From the IMG/VR virus record IMGVR_UViG_3300030060_000709, positions 1-60,760 of that record: a stretch of DNA of 60,760 nt; one strand, given 5' to 3'. Below the pieces are notes generated by a model. The model searched no databases and was not told where the DNA came from. It worked only from the letters and a program-made list of their open reading frames with translations. This stretch comes from a virus. Shown in pieces: positions 42,365 to 51,121 of this stretch. The position numbers and the translations under genes are program-made. Positions within the stretch are counted from its first letter, which is position 1. The number at the start of each line of letters is the position of its first letter.

Positions 42365-44812
42365 ATGGCTGTTGATAAAGGTATAACCGTTGCCCCCCAA
42401 GGTATAGACGAAGCGGCTCTTGCGGAAGAACCGACAGAGTTGGAGATAGAGATTGTAAATCCAGACATGGTGACTTTGGATGATGGTAGCGTTGAGTTAA
42501 CACTCATACCCGATGCTATGCCCCTAGATATGACACCATTTGATGCTAATCTGGCAGAGTTTCTTGATGAGAGTTTTCTAGCTAGTTTAGCAAACGAGAT
42601 GTTAGAACTTGTAGATTCTGATATGGACAGTCGGAAAGAGTGGGCAGATACCTACGTCAGGGGATTAGATATTATAGGTTTTAAATATGACGAGCGCACC
42701 ACTCCTTGGGAAGGAGCCTGTGGTGTGAACTCTACAGTGCTTGCCGAAGCGACTATACGATTCCAAGCAGATACAATGAGTGAGACTTTTCCTGCGGCTG
42801 GTCCTGTTCGTGTAAAGATTATAGGCGAAGAAACTAAAGAAAAGGATGATGCAGCTATTCGTGTAAAAGCTGACATGAACTATCAGTTGACCGAGAAGAT
42901 GGTAGAGTACCGCCCTGAACATGAACGCATGTTGTACAGTCTTGGTTTGGCAGGTTCTGCGTTTAAGAAGGTTTACTTTGATCCTAATATAGGTAGACAG
43001 GTCGCTATATACATTCCGGCAGAAGATGTCATTGTACCTTATGGTGCGTCTAACATAGAGTCTGCGGAACGTGTTACTCATGTAATGCGAAGAACAAAAA
43101 ACGATGTCCGTAAACTACAGGTTAACGGGTTTTATAGGGATGTAGATCTAGGAGAGCCTGTACCTTATCACAGTGATATTGAAGAGAAGAAAGCCGAGGA
43201 TGGTGGATTCTCTATGACTGATGACGATAGGTATTCTCTATACGAAATACATGCTGATGTTGTTCTTGAGGGATTAGATGACGATGAGGAGGAGATAGCA
43301 AAACCTTACGTTATTACTATGGATCGTGGTAGTAGTGAAATACTAGCCATAAGACGTAACTGGAACCCTGACGATGAGTTGATGTTAAAACGTCAACACT
43401 TTGTACATTATGTCTATGTGCCCGGATTTGGTTTTTACGGTCTTGGTTTGATACACATCATAGGGGGGTACGCTAAAGCAGGTACATCTCTCATAAGACA
43501 GCTTGTAGACGCTGGAACACTGGCTAACCTTCCGGGCGGTTTGAAGTCTCGTGGGCTACGGATCAAAGGTGATGACACCCCCATAGAGCCGGGGGAATTT
43601 AAGGATGTAGACGTACCATCAGGTAGCATTCGTGAGAACATCATGCCCTTGCCGTACAAGGAACCTAGTCAAACACTTCTTGCACTTCTTAACCAGATAA
43701 CTGATGAAGGCCGTAGGTTAGGTGCAATCAGTGACATGAACATATCTGATATGTCAGCTAATGCACCTGTGGGAACAACGCTTGCTTTACTTGAAAGAAC
43801 TTTGAAGCCAATGGCAGCGGTACAGGCTCGTGTTCACTATGCTATGAAGCAAGAGTTCAAGATGCTCAAAACCATAATAGGTGAATACGCTCCGGCAGAG
43901 TATGGGTATGAACCGTTTCGTGGAGCTATAACAGCACGTAAGTCTGATTACATGATGGTAGATGTTATACCTGTCAGTGATCCCAATAGTTCTACGATGG
44001 CACAACGTGTGGTTCAGTATCAAGCTGTCTTACAGATGGCTCAACAAGCTCCACAGATTTACGATCTACCACAGTTACACCGCCAGATGATTGAAGTGTT
44101 AGGTATAAAGAATGCAGATAAACTTGTACCCACTAAAGACGATGCTAAACCCGCAGATCCTGTAAGTGAAAATATGAATGCTCTGAACGGTACACCACTA
44201 AAAGCGTTTATCTACCAAGACCATGACGCACACATGGCAGCACATCAAGCGTTTATACAAGATCCAACCATAACTCAAACCATTGCACAGAATCCTCAAG
44301 CACAACAGATAAATGCTGCGCTCCAAGCACATATAGCAGAGCATCTTGGGTTTAAGTATCGTAAAGAAATGGAAGAGAAAATAGGTGCGCCACTACCTAA
44401 TCCTAACGCAGAACTTGCAGAAGAGTTAGAAGTTCCGTTATCAAGAATGTTGGCTAAAGCAGGAACACAACTTAACCAGAAACATCAACAAGAGATAGCT
44501 CAAGCGCAAGCACAAGCTAAAGCACAAGACCCTGTACTACAGTTACAACAAGCAGAGATACAAGTTAAACAAGCTGAAGTACAGCGCAAGACACAAAAAG
44601 ATCAAGCAGATACTCAGATTAAACAAGCAGAACTACAGTTGAAAGCACAGAAGACTCAATCAGATGCGAATATGGATGCTGCTCAACTTGCACTAGATAA
44701 ACAAGAGTTAGATTTAGACGCTCAAAAAGCAGGAGCAAAACTTGCTGCGGATAGAAGAAAAGATAATACCAAATTAGATTTGGATTTACTAAGGGAGACT
44801 ACCAAGAGGTAA
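42365..44812 (+). CDS. portal protein (P22-like)
   Basis: 815 aa, in the size range of portals from short-tailed phages. The clip/wing region has DERTTPWEGACGVNSTVLAE and PHYRP-like MVEYRPEHERMLYSLGLAGS. The crown/stem contains FYGLGLIHIIGGYAKAGTSL and GAISDMNISDMSANAPVGTT, and a long Gln/Ala-rich C-terminal coiled coil (about 700-810) forms a barrel-like tail, as in P22 gp1. It forms the dodecameric DNA gate of the head. Confidence 0.9.
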   Translation: MAVDKGITVAPQGIDEAALAEEPTELEIEIVNPDMVTLDDGSVELTLIPDAMPLDMTPFDANLAEFLDESFLASLANEMLELVDSDMDSRKEWADTYVRGLDIIGFKYDERTTPWEGACGVNSTVLAEATIRFQADTMSETFPAAGPVRVKIIGEETKEKDDAAIRVKADMNYQLTEKMVEYRPEHERMLYSLGLAGSAFKKVYFDPNIGRQVAIYIPAEDVIVPYGASNIESAERVTHVMRRTKNDVRKLQVNGFYRDVDLGEPVPYHSDIEEKKAEDGGFSMTDDDRYSLYEIHADVVLEGLDDDEEEIAKPYVITMDRGSSEILAIRRNWNPDDELMLKRQHFVHYVYVPGFGFYGLGLIHIIGGYAKAGTSLIRQLVDAGTLANLPGGLKSRGLRIKGDDTPIEPGEFKDVDVPSGSIRENIMPLPYKEPSQTLLALLNQITDEGRRLGAISDMNISDMSANAPVGTTLALLERTLKPMAAVQARVHYAMKQEFKMLKTIIGEYAPAEYGYEPFRGAITARKSDYMMVDVIPVSDPNSSTMAQRVVQYQAVLQMAQQAPQIYDLPQLHRQMIEVLGIKNADKLVPTKDDAKPADPVSENMNALNGTPLKAFIYQDHDAHMAAHQAFIQDPTITQTIAQNPQAQQINAALQAHIAEHLGFKYRKEMEEKIGAPLPNPNAELAEELEVPLSRMLAKAGTQLNQKHQQEIAQAQAQAKAQDPVLQLQQAEIQVKQAEVQRKTQKDQADTQIKQAELQLKAQKTQSDANMDAAQLALDKQELDLDAQKAGAKLAADRRKDNTKLDLDLLRETTKR

Positions 44813-44815
44813 TTT

Positions 44816-45013
44816 ATGGCTAAAACCGTCTTTGACGTGCTACGAGATAAAATCGAAGAAGATAAATCTTCTGCATCAGAATTTCTAAATAGTGGGGGAG
44901 CACAAGACTATTCCCAGTATAGAGAAATAACAGGCATGATCCGAGGTCTGAATGCTTGTTTAAACCACGTTAATGACCTCTCGCGCAATTACTTGGAAGA
45001 TGATGATGACTGA
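44816..45013 (+). CDS. small conserved protein (65 aa)
   Basis: Begins MAKTVFDVLRDKIEEDKSSA and ends in an acidic DDDD tail. Helical, with EITGMIRGLNACLNHVNDLS in the middle. It sits three bases after the portal and overlaps the GroES-like gene. Similar short proteins occur between portal and capsid genes in marine phages; the function is unknown. Confidence 0.72.
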   Translation: MAKTVFDVLRDKIEEDKSSASEFLNSGGAQDYSQYREITGMIRGLNACLNHVNDLSRNYLEDDDD

Positions 45014-45383
45014 ACCAATGCAACAATCGTTGATAGATGATGACTTAGAACTTGAATTACCAATACCTGTGGGATACAGAGTCCTAGTGGCTATGCCTGA
45101 TGTTGAAGAAACATTCGGTGATAGTGGCATTATTAAATCCAGTAAAGAAATACATCTGGATACCGTGATGTCTACTATTGGTCTTGTATTAGATGTAGGT
45201 GAAGAAGCCTACTCTGACAAAGATCGTTTCCCCAGTGGGCCTTGGTGTAAACAAGGGGACTATGTAATGTTCCGCATGAATACAGGTACAAGGTTTAAAG
45301 TACGTGGTAAAGAATATCGTCTGATGAATGACGATTCAATCGAAGCAGTTGTAGCCGATCCTCGTGGCGTAACACGAGTGTAA
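45006..45383 (+). CDS. GroES-like co-chaperonin
   Basis: About 125 aa. I take the ATG at 45006, overlapping the previous stop, though 45018 is possible. The pattern LPIPVGYRVLVAMPDVEETF, SGIIKSSKE, VLDVGEEAYSD, FPSGPWCKQGDYVMFRMNTG and the C-terminal strand YRLMNDDSIEAVV follow the GroES beta-barrel. The protein probably joins the host GroEL to fold capsid proteins, in the manner of T4 gp31, and its place just before scaffold and capsid genes supports this. Confidence 0.82.
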   Translation: MTEPMQQSLIDDDLELELPIPVGYRVLVAMPDVEETFGDSGIIKSSKEIHLDTVMSTIGLVLDVGEEAYSDKDRFPSGPWCKQGDYVMFRMNTGTRFKVRGKEYRLMNDDSIEAVVADPRGVTRV

Positions 45384-45393
45384 GGAGTATAAA

Positions 45394-46365
45394 ATGGCGT
45401 TTCAAAAAGTTGAGTACACATTTCCTGAAGGGGAAGATGATAAGGAAATTGAAGTAGAACCTGCAAGTGAACAGAAAGTTGAGAAACCCTCTAACGCTAA
45501 GAAGGAGAGTGATAATGAACTTGAAATCGAAATTGTGGATGATGTACCTAAAGCTGACCGTAACCGTAAGCCTTCTGAGCCTCCGACTGAGGTTACAGAT
45601 GAGGAGTTGGAAGATTATTCTGACAAAGTACGTAACCGAATTAAACATTTTAGCAAAGGTTACCACGATGAAAGACGAGCTAAAGAAGCTGCTCTTCGGG
45701 AAAGAGAAGAATTTGAAAGATATGCAAAACAGTTAGTTGAAGAAAATAAAGAGCTTAAAGGCACTGTAGATAAAAACCAAGAAGCTCTTTTAGAACAAGC
45801 TAAGAAAACTGCTGCTGGTGAAATGCTTATTGCTAAACGCCAGTATAAACAAGCCTATGAAGCAGGTGATGCAGATAAGGTAGTTGAAGCACAAGAAAAG
45901 TTGACTGCTGCTAATATAAAAGTAGACAGACTTAAAAACTTTGAACCTAGTGCTTTGCAGACCAGTGAAGAAACTCCTAAAGCACCAACATCGCAACCAG
46001 TTGATGAAAGAGCCGCAGAATGGGCGAAAGAAAACTCGTGGTTTGGTTCTGATAAAGAGATGACAGGTTATGCAATGGGGTTGCATGAGAAACTTGTTTC
46101 GGATAATATCGACCCAAATAGTGATGAATACTACGAGACTATAAATTCTCGTATGCGGAAGTTGTTCCCAGAACAGTTTGATGAAGAAATTATAGAGGAA
46201 GAACAAGAAACTAAACGACAGCCTAATGTAGTCGCACCCGCTACGCGGAGCACAGCACCTAAAAAGGTTCGACTATCTTCGACACAGGTGGCTATTGCTA
46301 AGAAACTTGGAGTTCCTTTAGAACTATACGCCCAAAAGGTTGCAGAAGAGATGAGGAAAGCGTAA
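45394..46365 (+). CDS. scaffolding protein
   Basis: 323 aa, acidic and largely helical, with an acidic N-terminus, a Lys/Glu coiled coil (about 75-170: NRIKHFSKGYHDERRAKEAA onward) and a basic C-terminal segment with TAPKKVRLSSTQVAIAKKLG. The composition and place before the major capsid gene are typical for scaffolds, which guide prohead assembly and then leave. It overlaps the next gene by one base. Confidence 0.8.
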   Translation: MAFQKVEYTFPEGEDDKEIEVEPASEQKVEKPSNAKKESDNELEIEIVDDVPKADRNRKPSEPPTEVTDEELEDYSDKVRNRIKHFSKGYHDERRAKEAALREREEFERYAKQLVEENKELKGTVDKNQEALLEQAKKTAAGEMLIAKRQYKQAYEAGDADKVVEAQEKLTAANIKVDRLKNFEPSALQTSEETPKAPTSQPVDERAAEWAKENSWFGSDKEMTGYAMGLHEKLVSDNIDPNSDEYYETINSRMRKLFPEQFDEEIIEEEQETKRQPNVVAPATRSTAPKKVRLSSTQVAIAKKLGVPLELYAQKVAEEMRKA

Positions 46366-46814
46366 TGGCTAAAAACAGAATTGACCGTGAACACGAAACC
46401 CGTGAGAAAACGGCCCGTAAACAGGCTTGGAGTAGGCCAGAAGTATTGCCTTCACCTAACGACGAGCCGGGCTACGCATTTCGCTGGATACGAGTAAGTA
46501 CACAGGGTAATGTTGATGCCCCAAATGTTTCCTCAAAATTACGCGAAGGTTGGGAACCTGTCAAAGCAACGGATCATCCCGAAATTACTATGGTTACCGT
46601 AGAGCAAGAACGCTTTAAAGATAATATAGTAATTGGTGGGTTAATGCTTTGTAAGGCTCCATCAGAATTAGTTGAAGAACGTACAGATTATTACGATTTG
46701 CAAGCTAAGTCTCAGATGGAGTCCGTGGACAACAACCTCATGCGCGAAAACGATCCACGAATGCCTCTTTTTAATGACCGTAAAACTAAAGTTACTTTCG
46801 GTAAAGGGGCGTAA
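46365..46814 (+). CDS. conserved head-module protein (149 aa)
   Basis: Coupled to the scaffold gene by TAATG. The first 30 residues are basic (MAKNRIDREHETREKTARKQ). The core has FRWIRVSTQGNVDAPNVSSK and LREGWEPVKATDHPEI and a later ERFKDNIVIGGLMLCKAPSE. Similar proteins lie at this point in related phages. A head-assembly role is inferred from position. Confidence 0.7.
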   Translation: MAKNRIDREHETREKTARKQAWSRPEVLPSPNDEPGYAFRWIRVSTQGNVDAPNVSSKLREGWEPVKATDHPEITMVTVEQERFKDNIVIGGLMLCKAPSELVEERTDYYDLQAKSQMESVDNNLMRENDPRMPLFNDRKTKVTFGKGA

Positions 46815-46842
46815 CTGAAAATTATACTTTGAGGAAAGTATC

Positions 46843-47667
46843 ATGGCATATCCAACGATAGATGCCCCATACGGGTTAAAGCCTGTTAACCTCATCGGAG
46901 GTCAGGCGTATGCTGGGTCTACTCGTGAATATCCTATCCTTAATAACTTGGGCACCGGAATCTTCTATGGAGATTTAGTGGCTCTGGTTAGGGGGAATCT
47001 ACAGAGAATCAGTGTTACCACTGGTACGGCTGGTACTGTAGTAGGTGTATTCTTGGGCTGTAGTTATACAGATCCCAATACGAGCCAACCCACTTTTAGG
47101 CAAAACTATCCTGCTAGTACAGCGGCTGGTGATATAGTAGGTATTGTAGCTGACGATCCTGACTTGGTTTTCAAGGCAGTGGTCTGCTCTGCAACTACTA
47201 CTGTTGCATCTGGTGCTCAAGCAATGGTAGGACAGAATCTTGCGATGATAAACAATACTGGTAGCACTTCTACTGGTAACTCCAAGAATGCTGTTCTTGC
47301 CCCCGATGACACTCCTGCAACTACGGATGCTTTACCGCTTCGTATGCTGAGTGTGGTTGAGGATAGTCTAGTGTCACTTGGCACTGCTACTTATGCTTCT
47401 ATTTCTACTGCTACTGTAACTTGTTCGGCATTGCCGCAAGCTCTGGTGGTTGGTACAGATGTAGGATCACTAGATAGCAATGGCAACTACGTTGCTTCTG
47501 GATCTTTTGTAGACACGGCTGCTGCGGCTGGAGCAACTACGGTTGTTCTAAACCAAGCACCGATTGCTACACTGAACTCGACTCTTGTGTTCAGGCAGTA
47601 TCCAGAGGTTCTTGTTAAACTCAACTTCGGTCAGCATGAGTATTACGATGCTACCGGAACTGCGTAA
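46843..47667 (+). CDS. head structural/decoration protein (274 aa)
   Basis: Opens MAYPTIDAPYGLKPVNLIGG, a conserved form in phage head-associated proteins. Beta-rich and Ala/Thr/Gly-rich, with little charge, and an end RQYPEVLVKLNFGQHEYYDA. It lies immediately before the major capsid gene, so a decoration or auxiliary capsid role is likely. GAGGAAAG precedes the start. Confidence 0.68.
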   Translation: MAYPTIDAPYGLKPVNLIGGQAYAGSTREYPILNNLGTGIFYGDLVALVRGNLQRISVTTGTAGTVVGVFLGCSYTDPNTSQPTFRQNYPASTAAGDIVGIVADDPDLVFKAVVCSATTTVASGAQAMVGQNLAMINNTGSTSTGNSKNAVLAPDDTPATTDALPLRMLSVVEDSLVSLGTATYASISTATVTCSALPQALVVGTDVGSLDSNGNYVASGSFVDTAAAAGATTVVLNQAPIATLNSTLVFRQYPEVLVKLNFGQHEYYDATGTA

Positions 47668-47680
47668 GGAGGTCTGAGAA

Positions 47681-48589
47681 ATGGCTATTTCAAGAGCGCA
47701 ATTACTTAAAGAACTCCTTCCCGGCCTTAACGCTTTGTTTGGGTTGGAGTACGCAAAGTATGGTGAGGAACATTCTGAGATCTATGAAACAGAGACTTCA
47801 GATCGATCCTTTGAAGAAGAAACTAAGTTGTCTGGCTTCTCTGCCGCACCTGTTAAGAATGAAGGTGCTGCAATTGAGTATGATAATGCTCAAGAAGCGT
47901 TCACGGCTCGCTATACGCACGAAACAGTGGCGATGGGTTTCAGTTTGACAGAAGAAGCTATCGAAGATAATCTCTACGATACTTTGTCAGCCCGATACAC
48001 CAAAGCACTTGCTCGCGCAATGGCGTACACCAAGCAGGTTAAGGCTGCGGCAATATTGAACAATGCGTTTAGTTCTACCAACGTCTATGGCGATGGTGTT
48101 TCGCTTTGTTCAACGGCTCATCCACTTGTTGCTGGTGGCACTAACTCAAACCGTCCTACCACGGCTTCTGATCTTAACGAAACTTCTTTGGAAGCGGCTG
48201 TTATTCAGATTGGTCAGTGGACTGATGAGCGTGGCCTGTTGATTGCTGCACAACCTACTAAACTCATTATTCCCTCAAACCTGCAATTCGTTGCAACTCG
48301 TTTGTTGGAGACTGAGGGACGAGTAGGAACGGCAGACAACGATCTCAATGCAATCCGCAATAACGGTGCTATCCCTCAAGGTTATTCAATTAATCATTAC
48401 CTGACGGATACCGATGCGTGGTTCTTGATGACAGACGTGCCTAATGGCTTGAAGCACTTTGTTCGTACCCCAATGTCTACATCTATGGATGCAGATTTTG
48501 ATACGGGCAACTCTCGCTACAAAGCCCGTGAGCGTTACTCCTTCGGTGTATCCGACCCACTTGGGATATTCGGAAGCCCCGGAGCTTAG
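47681..48589 (+). CDS. major capsid protein (HK97-fold, Mu gpT-like)
   Basis: 302 aa. The N-terminal MAISRAQLLKELLPGLNALF, followed by YETETSDRSFEEETKLSGFS, then FTARYTHETVAMGFSLTEEA and an A/P-domain with NRPTTASDLNETSLEAAVIQ, fits the Mu-like major capsid group seen in many marine phages. The C-terminus has RYKARERYSFGVSDPLGIFG. A strong AGGAGG lies before its ATG, suggesting high translation, and a rho-independent terminator follows it. Confidence 0.88.
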   Translation: MAISRAQLLKELLPGLNALFGLEYAKYGEEHSEIYETETSDRSFEEETKLSGFSAAPVKNEGAAIEYDNAQEAFTARYTHETVAMGFSLTEEAIEDNLYDTLSARYTKALARAMAYTKQVKAAAILNNAFSSTNVYGDGVSLCSTAHPLVAGGTNSNRPTTASDLNETSLEAAVIQIGQWTDERGLLIAAQPTKLIIPSNLQFVATRLLETEGRVGTADNDLNAIRNNGAIPQGYSINHYLTDTDAWFLMTDVPNGLKHFVRTPMSTSMDADFDTGNSRYKARERYSFGVSDPLGIFGSPGA

Positions 48590-48610
48590 ATTAGTAAGGC
48601 GGCATACTAA

Positions 48611-48634
48611 GGGGGGCTTACGCTCCCCTTTTTT
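48611..48634 (+). terminator. rho-independent terminator after the major capsid gene
   Basis: Stem GGGGGGC/GCTCCCC (one G-T pair) with a TTAC loop followed by six T. It divides the capsid transcript from the downstream tail genes. Confidence 0.88.
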
Positions 48635-48636
48635 AT

Positions 48637-48755
48637 TTGACATCGTTTAAGGTATCATGCAGTATTGATACATATCGGGATTATCCGGTAAATCTGACAG
48701 GCCCGACTGACGACATGCAGACAGATTTACTTAACTCGCATGTGAGGACAACTTA
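48637..48755 (+). promoter_or_regulatory. structured leader of the tail operon
   Basis: The region between terminator and next gene contains TTGACA (48637-48642; no clear -10), the inverted repeat GTATCA...TGATAC (48652-48671), and a long stem GTAAATCTG/CAGATTTAC (48688-48696 with 48722-48730). GAGG lies 8-11 bp before the ATG. It is a candidate 5' leader or promoter region for the tail genes. Confidence 0.45.
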
Positions 48756-49373
48756 ATGGCGAACACTACTTTTAACGGACCAGTCCGTTCAGAAAATGGC
48801 TTTCAGGATATTTCTGTAGCCGAAAGCACTGGTGTAGAAACCACCAACTCTACTTATAGCAACAATGCTTCTATTGGCGGCACATTAGCTGTAACTGGTG
48901 CAACTAGCTTATCTTCTACGTTAGTTGGTCAATTGTTTCCGGTTACAAGTGCAACTGATGCTACACTTGCACCTACCGCAGCACAATCTGGCACTATTTT
49001 TAGTCTTAATAGAGCAGCAGGTATAACAGTTACGTTACCTGCGGCTTCTGCTGGTATATTCTACGAGTTCCATATTGGCACTACATTTACGGGCACCTTT
49101 ATATTACAAGGAGCTTCTAGTGCAGATACTTTCCAAGGAATGGTGTTCCAACTTGATAAAGATGAACTTGGTAGTGTTGTAGCTTTAAACGAAGATATCG
49201 ACACTGCCGGATGGAATGTTCCTGCCGCTGCTGATTATAGATTAACTATGGATGCTGATACTGACGGACGTTTTATTGGTGGGCATATTCGATGCGTAGC
49301 TATTACAGATGCTATATGGCTTCTGAATGGACATGTATTTGGTGACGGCACTGTTTCTCATAGCTTTAGTTAA
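48756..49373 (+). CDS. virion structural protein (205 aa)
   Basis: Starts MANTTFNGPVRSENGFQDIS, similar in style to head or tail fibre proteins with repeated NGPVxSxNGF openings. Beta-rich, with ASIGGTLAVTGATSLSSTLV and a C-terminal strand-rich domain (FIGGHIRCVAITDAIWLLNG). It follows the structured leader, so it would be the first gene of a transcript. Head decoration or fibre is the likely role. Confidence 0.65.
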   Translation: MANTTFNGPVRSENGFQDISVAESTGVETTNSTYSNNASIGGTLAVTGATSLSSTLVGQLFPVTSATDATLAPTAAQSGTIFSLNRAAGITVTLPAASAGIFYEFHIGTTFTGTFILQGASSADTFQGMVFQLDKDELGSVVALNEDIDTAGWNVPAAADYRLTMDADTDGRFIGGHIRCVAITDAIWLLNGHVFGDGTVSHSFS

Positions 49374-49388
49374 TCTAGGAGGTTAACA

Positions 49389-49994
49389 ATGTCCTCTGAT
49401 ATTCAATCGACTTTTATAGAGGCCGCAACTGCTGATCCTGATGGTATATCTACAGCCGCTGCTGTTGGTAATAATGCTGCGCTTACCATCGGAGGTGCTT
49501 TAGCCTCTGGTGGTAGTGTTACATTTGACCAACCTAGAAACATCACTATATTAAGTGCTGGCGATGACTCCGGTATTTCTTTTACCGCAGTAGGGACTGA
49601 TGAAACGGGTGCAGCCGCTACCGAATCTATAACAGGTGTAGATAGTGATACAGCAACAGGATCACAAATATTTGCTACGATTACATCCATAACTGCTGTT
49701 GGAGATCCAGCGGGTAACGTAAGTGCCGGATCGGGAACTTCTATTCTTGCTCCCATGTTTCAAGGACGTATGCGGTTAAAAGGGTTGTACGCAGTAAACA
49801 CTGGCACTGCTGGAACTATTACGTTTCGCCAGACTAATTCCTCTGGAGAGATACGTATGCAGTTTAATACGGTAGCCGCAGCAAACTCTACAGAATATCC
49901 AGATGTACCTGATGATGGGATAGTATTTGTAGATGGTGGATACATATCGTACACACAAACTACTATGTCTTCGATAACTGTGTTTTATGCGTAG
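49389..49994 (+). CDS. virion structural protein (201 aa)
   Basis: Ser/Thr/Ala/Gly-rich and beta-stranded, with an Ig-like pattern: ITILSAGDDSGISFTAVGTD and GRMRLKGLYAVNTGTAGTIT. It has AGGAGG upstream. It is probably paired with the preceding protein in the particle. No enzymatic motif. Confidence 0.65.
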   Translation: MSSDIQSTFIEAATADPDGISTAAAVGNNAALTIGGALASGGSVTFDQPRNITILSAGDDSGISFTAVGTDETGAAATESITGVDSDTATGSQIFATITSITAVGDPAGNVSAGSGTSILAPMFQGRMRLKGLYAVNTGTAGTITFRQTNSSGEIRMQFNTVAAANSTEYPDVPDDGIVFVDGGYISYTQTTMSSITVFYA

Positions 49995-50301
49995 TTATTA
50001 CAAAAAAGGTGGTGGTGTCCGTAAAGACAAGGGCATGAAAGGTATGTCTATAAAGAGTGGGGATAAACGCCCCACTAAGTCTGGCGCGGGTATGACAGCT
50101 AAAGGGGTGGCTAAATACAGACGGCAAAATCCCGGCAGCAAACTTAAAACAGCCGTCACAGAAAAGAAGCCTACAGGTAAAAGAGCAACTAGGCGTAAGT
50201 CTTACTGCGCTAGATCTGCTGGGCAGATGAAAAAATTTCCAAAAGCAGCCAAAGATCCTAATTCTAGGTTAAGGCAAGCGAGAAAAAGATGGAGATGCTA
50301 A
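49987..50301 (+). CDS. small very basic conserved protein (104 aa)
   Basis: MRSYYKKGGGVRKDKGMKGM at the start, then KSGAGMTAKGVAKYRRQNPG and a C-terminal RRKSYCARSAGQMKKFPKAA. I know this highly conserved sequence from many phages of this type. It is rich in Lys/Arg/Gly with two Cys. It probably binds DNA or RNA or coats a virion component; no function is established. It overlaps the previous gene by 8 bp. Confidence 0.75.
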   Translation: MRSYYKKGGGVRKDKGMKGMSIKSGDKRPTKSGAGMTAKGVAKYRRQNPGSKLKTAVTEKKPTGKRATRRKSYCARSAGQMKKFPKAAKDPNSRLRQARKRWRC

Positions 50302-50991
50302 GTGGCATATTTGCAATCGAATATACCTCACTTCAAATGTTGGGTGAGGAGAGAGTATACGCACAATCACAATCAGTATCATGGAGAGTATCTTCATGCA
50401 CTTGCAATAGCGGTAACGTGTATACCCGATAGATGTTTAAGTTTTCATTTAGTTTTTACGGGAGCAGAAACATACGATGATGACAACGAGCCAAACGTAC
50501 ATGGTGGCGCAATGTGGGCACGTATGCCTATCACTGCATTAGTAGGAGACACTATATTAGACGAATGGCCTGAAGCTATGACACCAAGATTATGTCAGCC
50601 TTGGGATTGTAGTTCTCGTAATCATCAGGTACATATCTACGACAGAACAAGTTCTAGTCCTTGGATATGTAAAATAAACGGAGAGTTTCATACTGGCAGG
50701 TATATGTTTACAGTAGATTACACTGACAGCCACATATCAGATGATCCTGCTCAACATAAACAGAGTCATGTGTTGGAACTGACAGATGCCGGACCTTGGA
50801 CAGGTAATATAGTAGCTCTACCTAACAACAGAGTAAGAGTTACTAATCCCGCACTTTGGGAGTGTGGAGAAGGCGCACCAGATTTTAGACCCAGCCAGTG
50901 GACACATAGTGCTGAGTGTGATGATAGTTATATGGACCCAAGCATAACATTTGATAATTTATACGCGGAGACTGAAGATGGCGAAGAGTAA
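50302..50991 (+). CDS. conserved virion-module protein (229 aa)
   Basis: Begins at GTG directly after the previous stop (no space). Rich in Trp, Cys and His: HFKCWVRREYTHNHNQYHGE, then IPDRCLSFHLVFTGAETYDD and PRLCQPWDCSSRNHQVHIYD. It looks like a compact beta domain. I know similar sequences from marine phage contigs but no function. Confidence 0.7.
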   Translation: MAYLQSNIPHFKCWVRREYTHNHNQYHGEYLHALAIAVTCIPDRCLSFHLVFTGAETYDDDNEPNVHGGAMWARMPITALVGDTILDEWPEAMTPRLCQPWDCSSRNHQVHIYDRTSSSPWICKINGEFHTGRYMFTVDYTDSHISDDPAQHKQSHVLELTDAGPWTGNIVALPNNRVRVTNPALWECGEGAPDFRPSQWTHSAECDDSYMDPSITFDNLYAETEDGEE

Positions 50992-51109
50992 AGCAAAGAC
51001 GACAAAGAAACCTGCGGCTACATTAACTAAAGCACCCGCAGCAGAACCAATTATTAAAATCGTATCTAAGGCTGATGCAAAAGCGGCAGCTAAAGCAGTG
51101 CAAAGTTAA
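50978..51109 (+). CDS. tiny Lys/Ala-rich protein (43 aa)
   Basis: MAKSKAKTTKKPAATLTKAP at the start, and DAKAAAKAVQS at the end. The ATG overlaps the previous gene by 14 bp and the next gene follows after AAGGAG. Composition suggests nucleic-acid binding or a flexible packing peptide. Confidence 0.6.
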   Translation: MAKSKAKTTKKPAATLTKAPAAEPIIKIVSKADAKAAAKAVQS

Positions 51110-51121
51110 GGAGAATTTATC

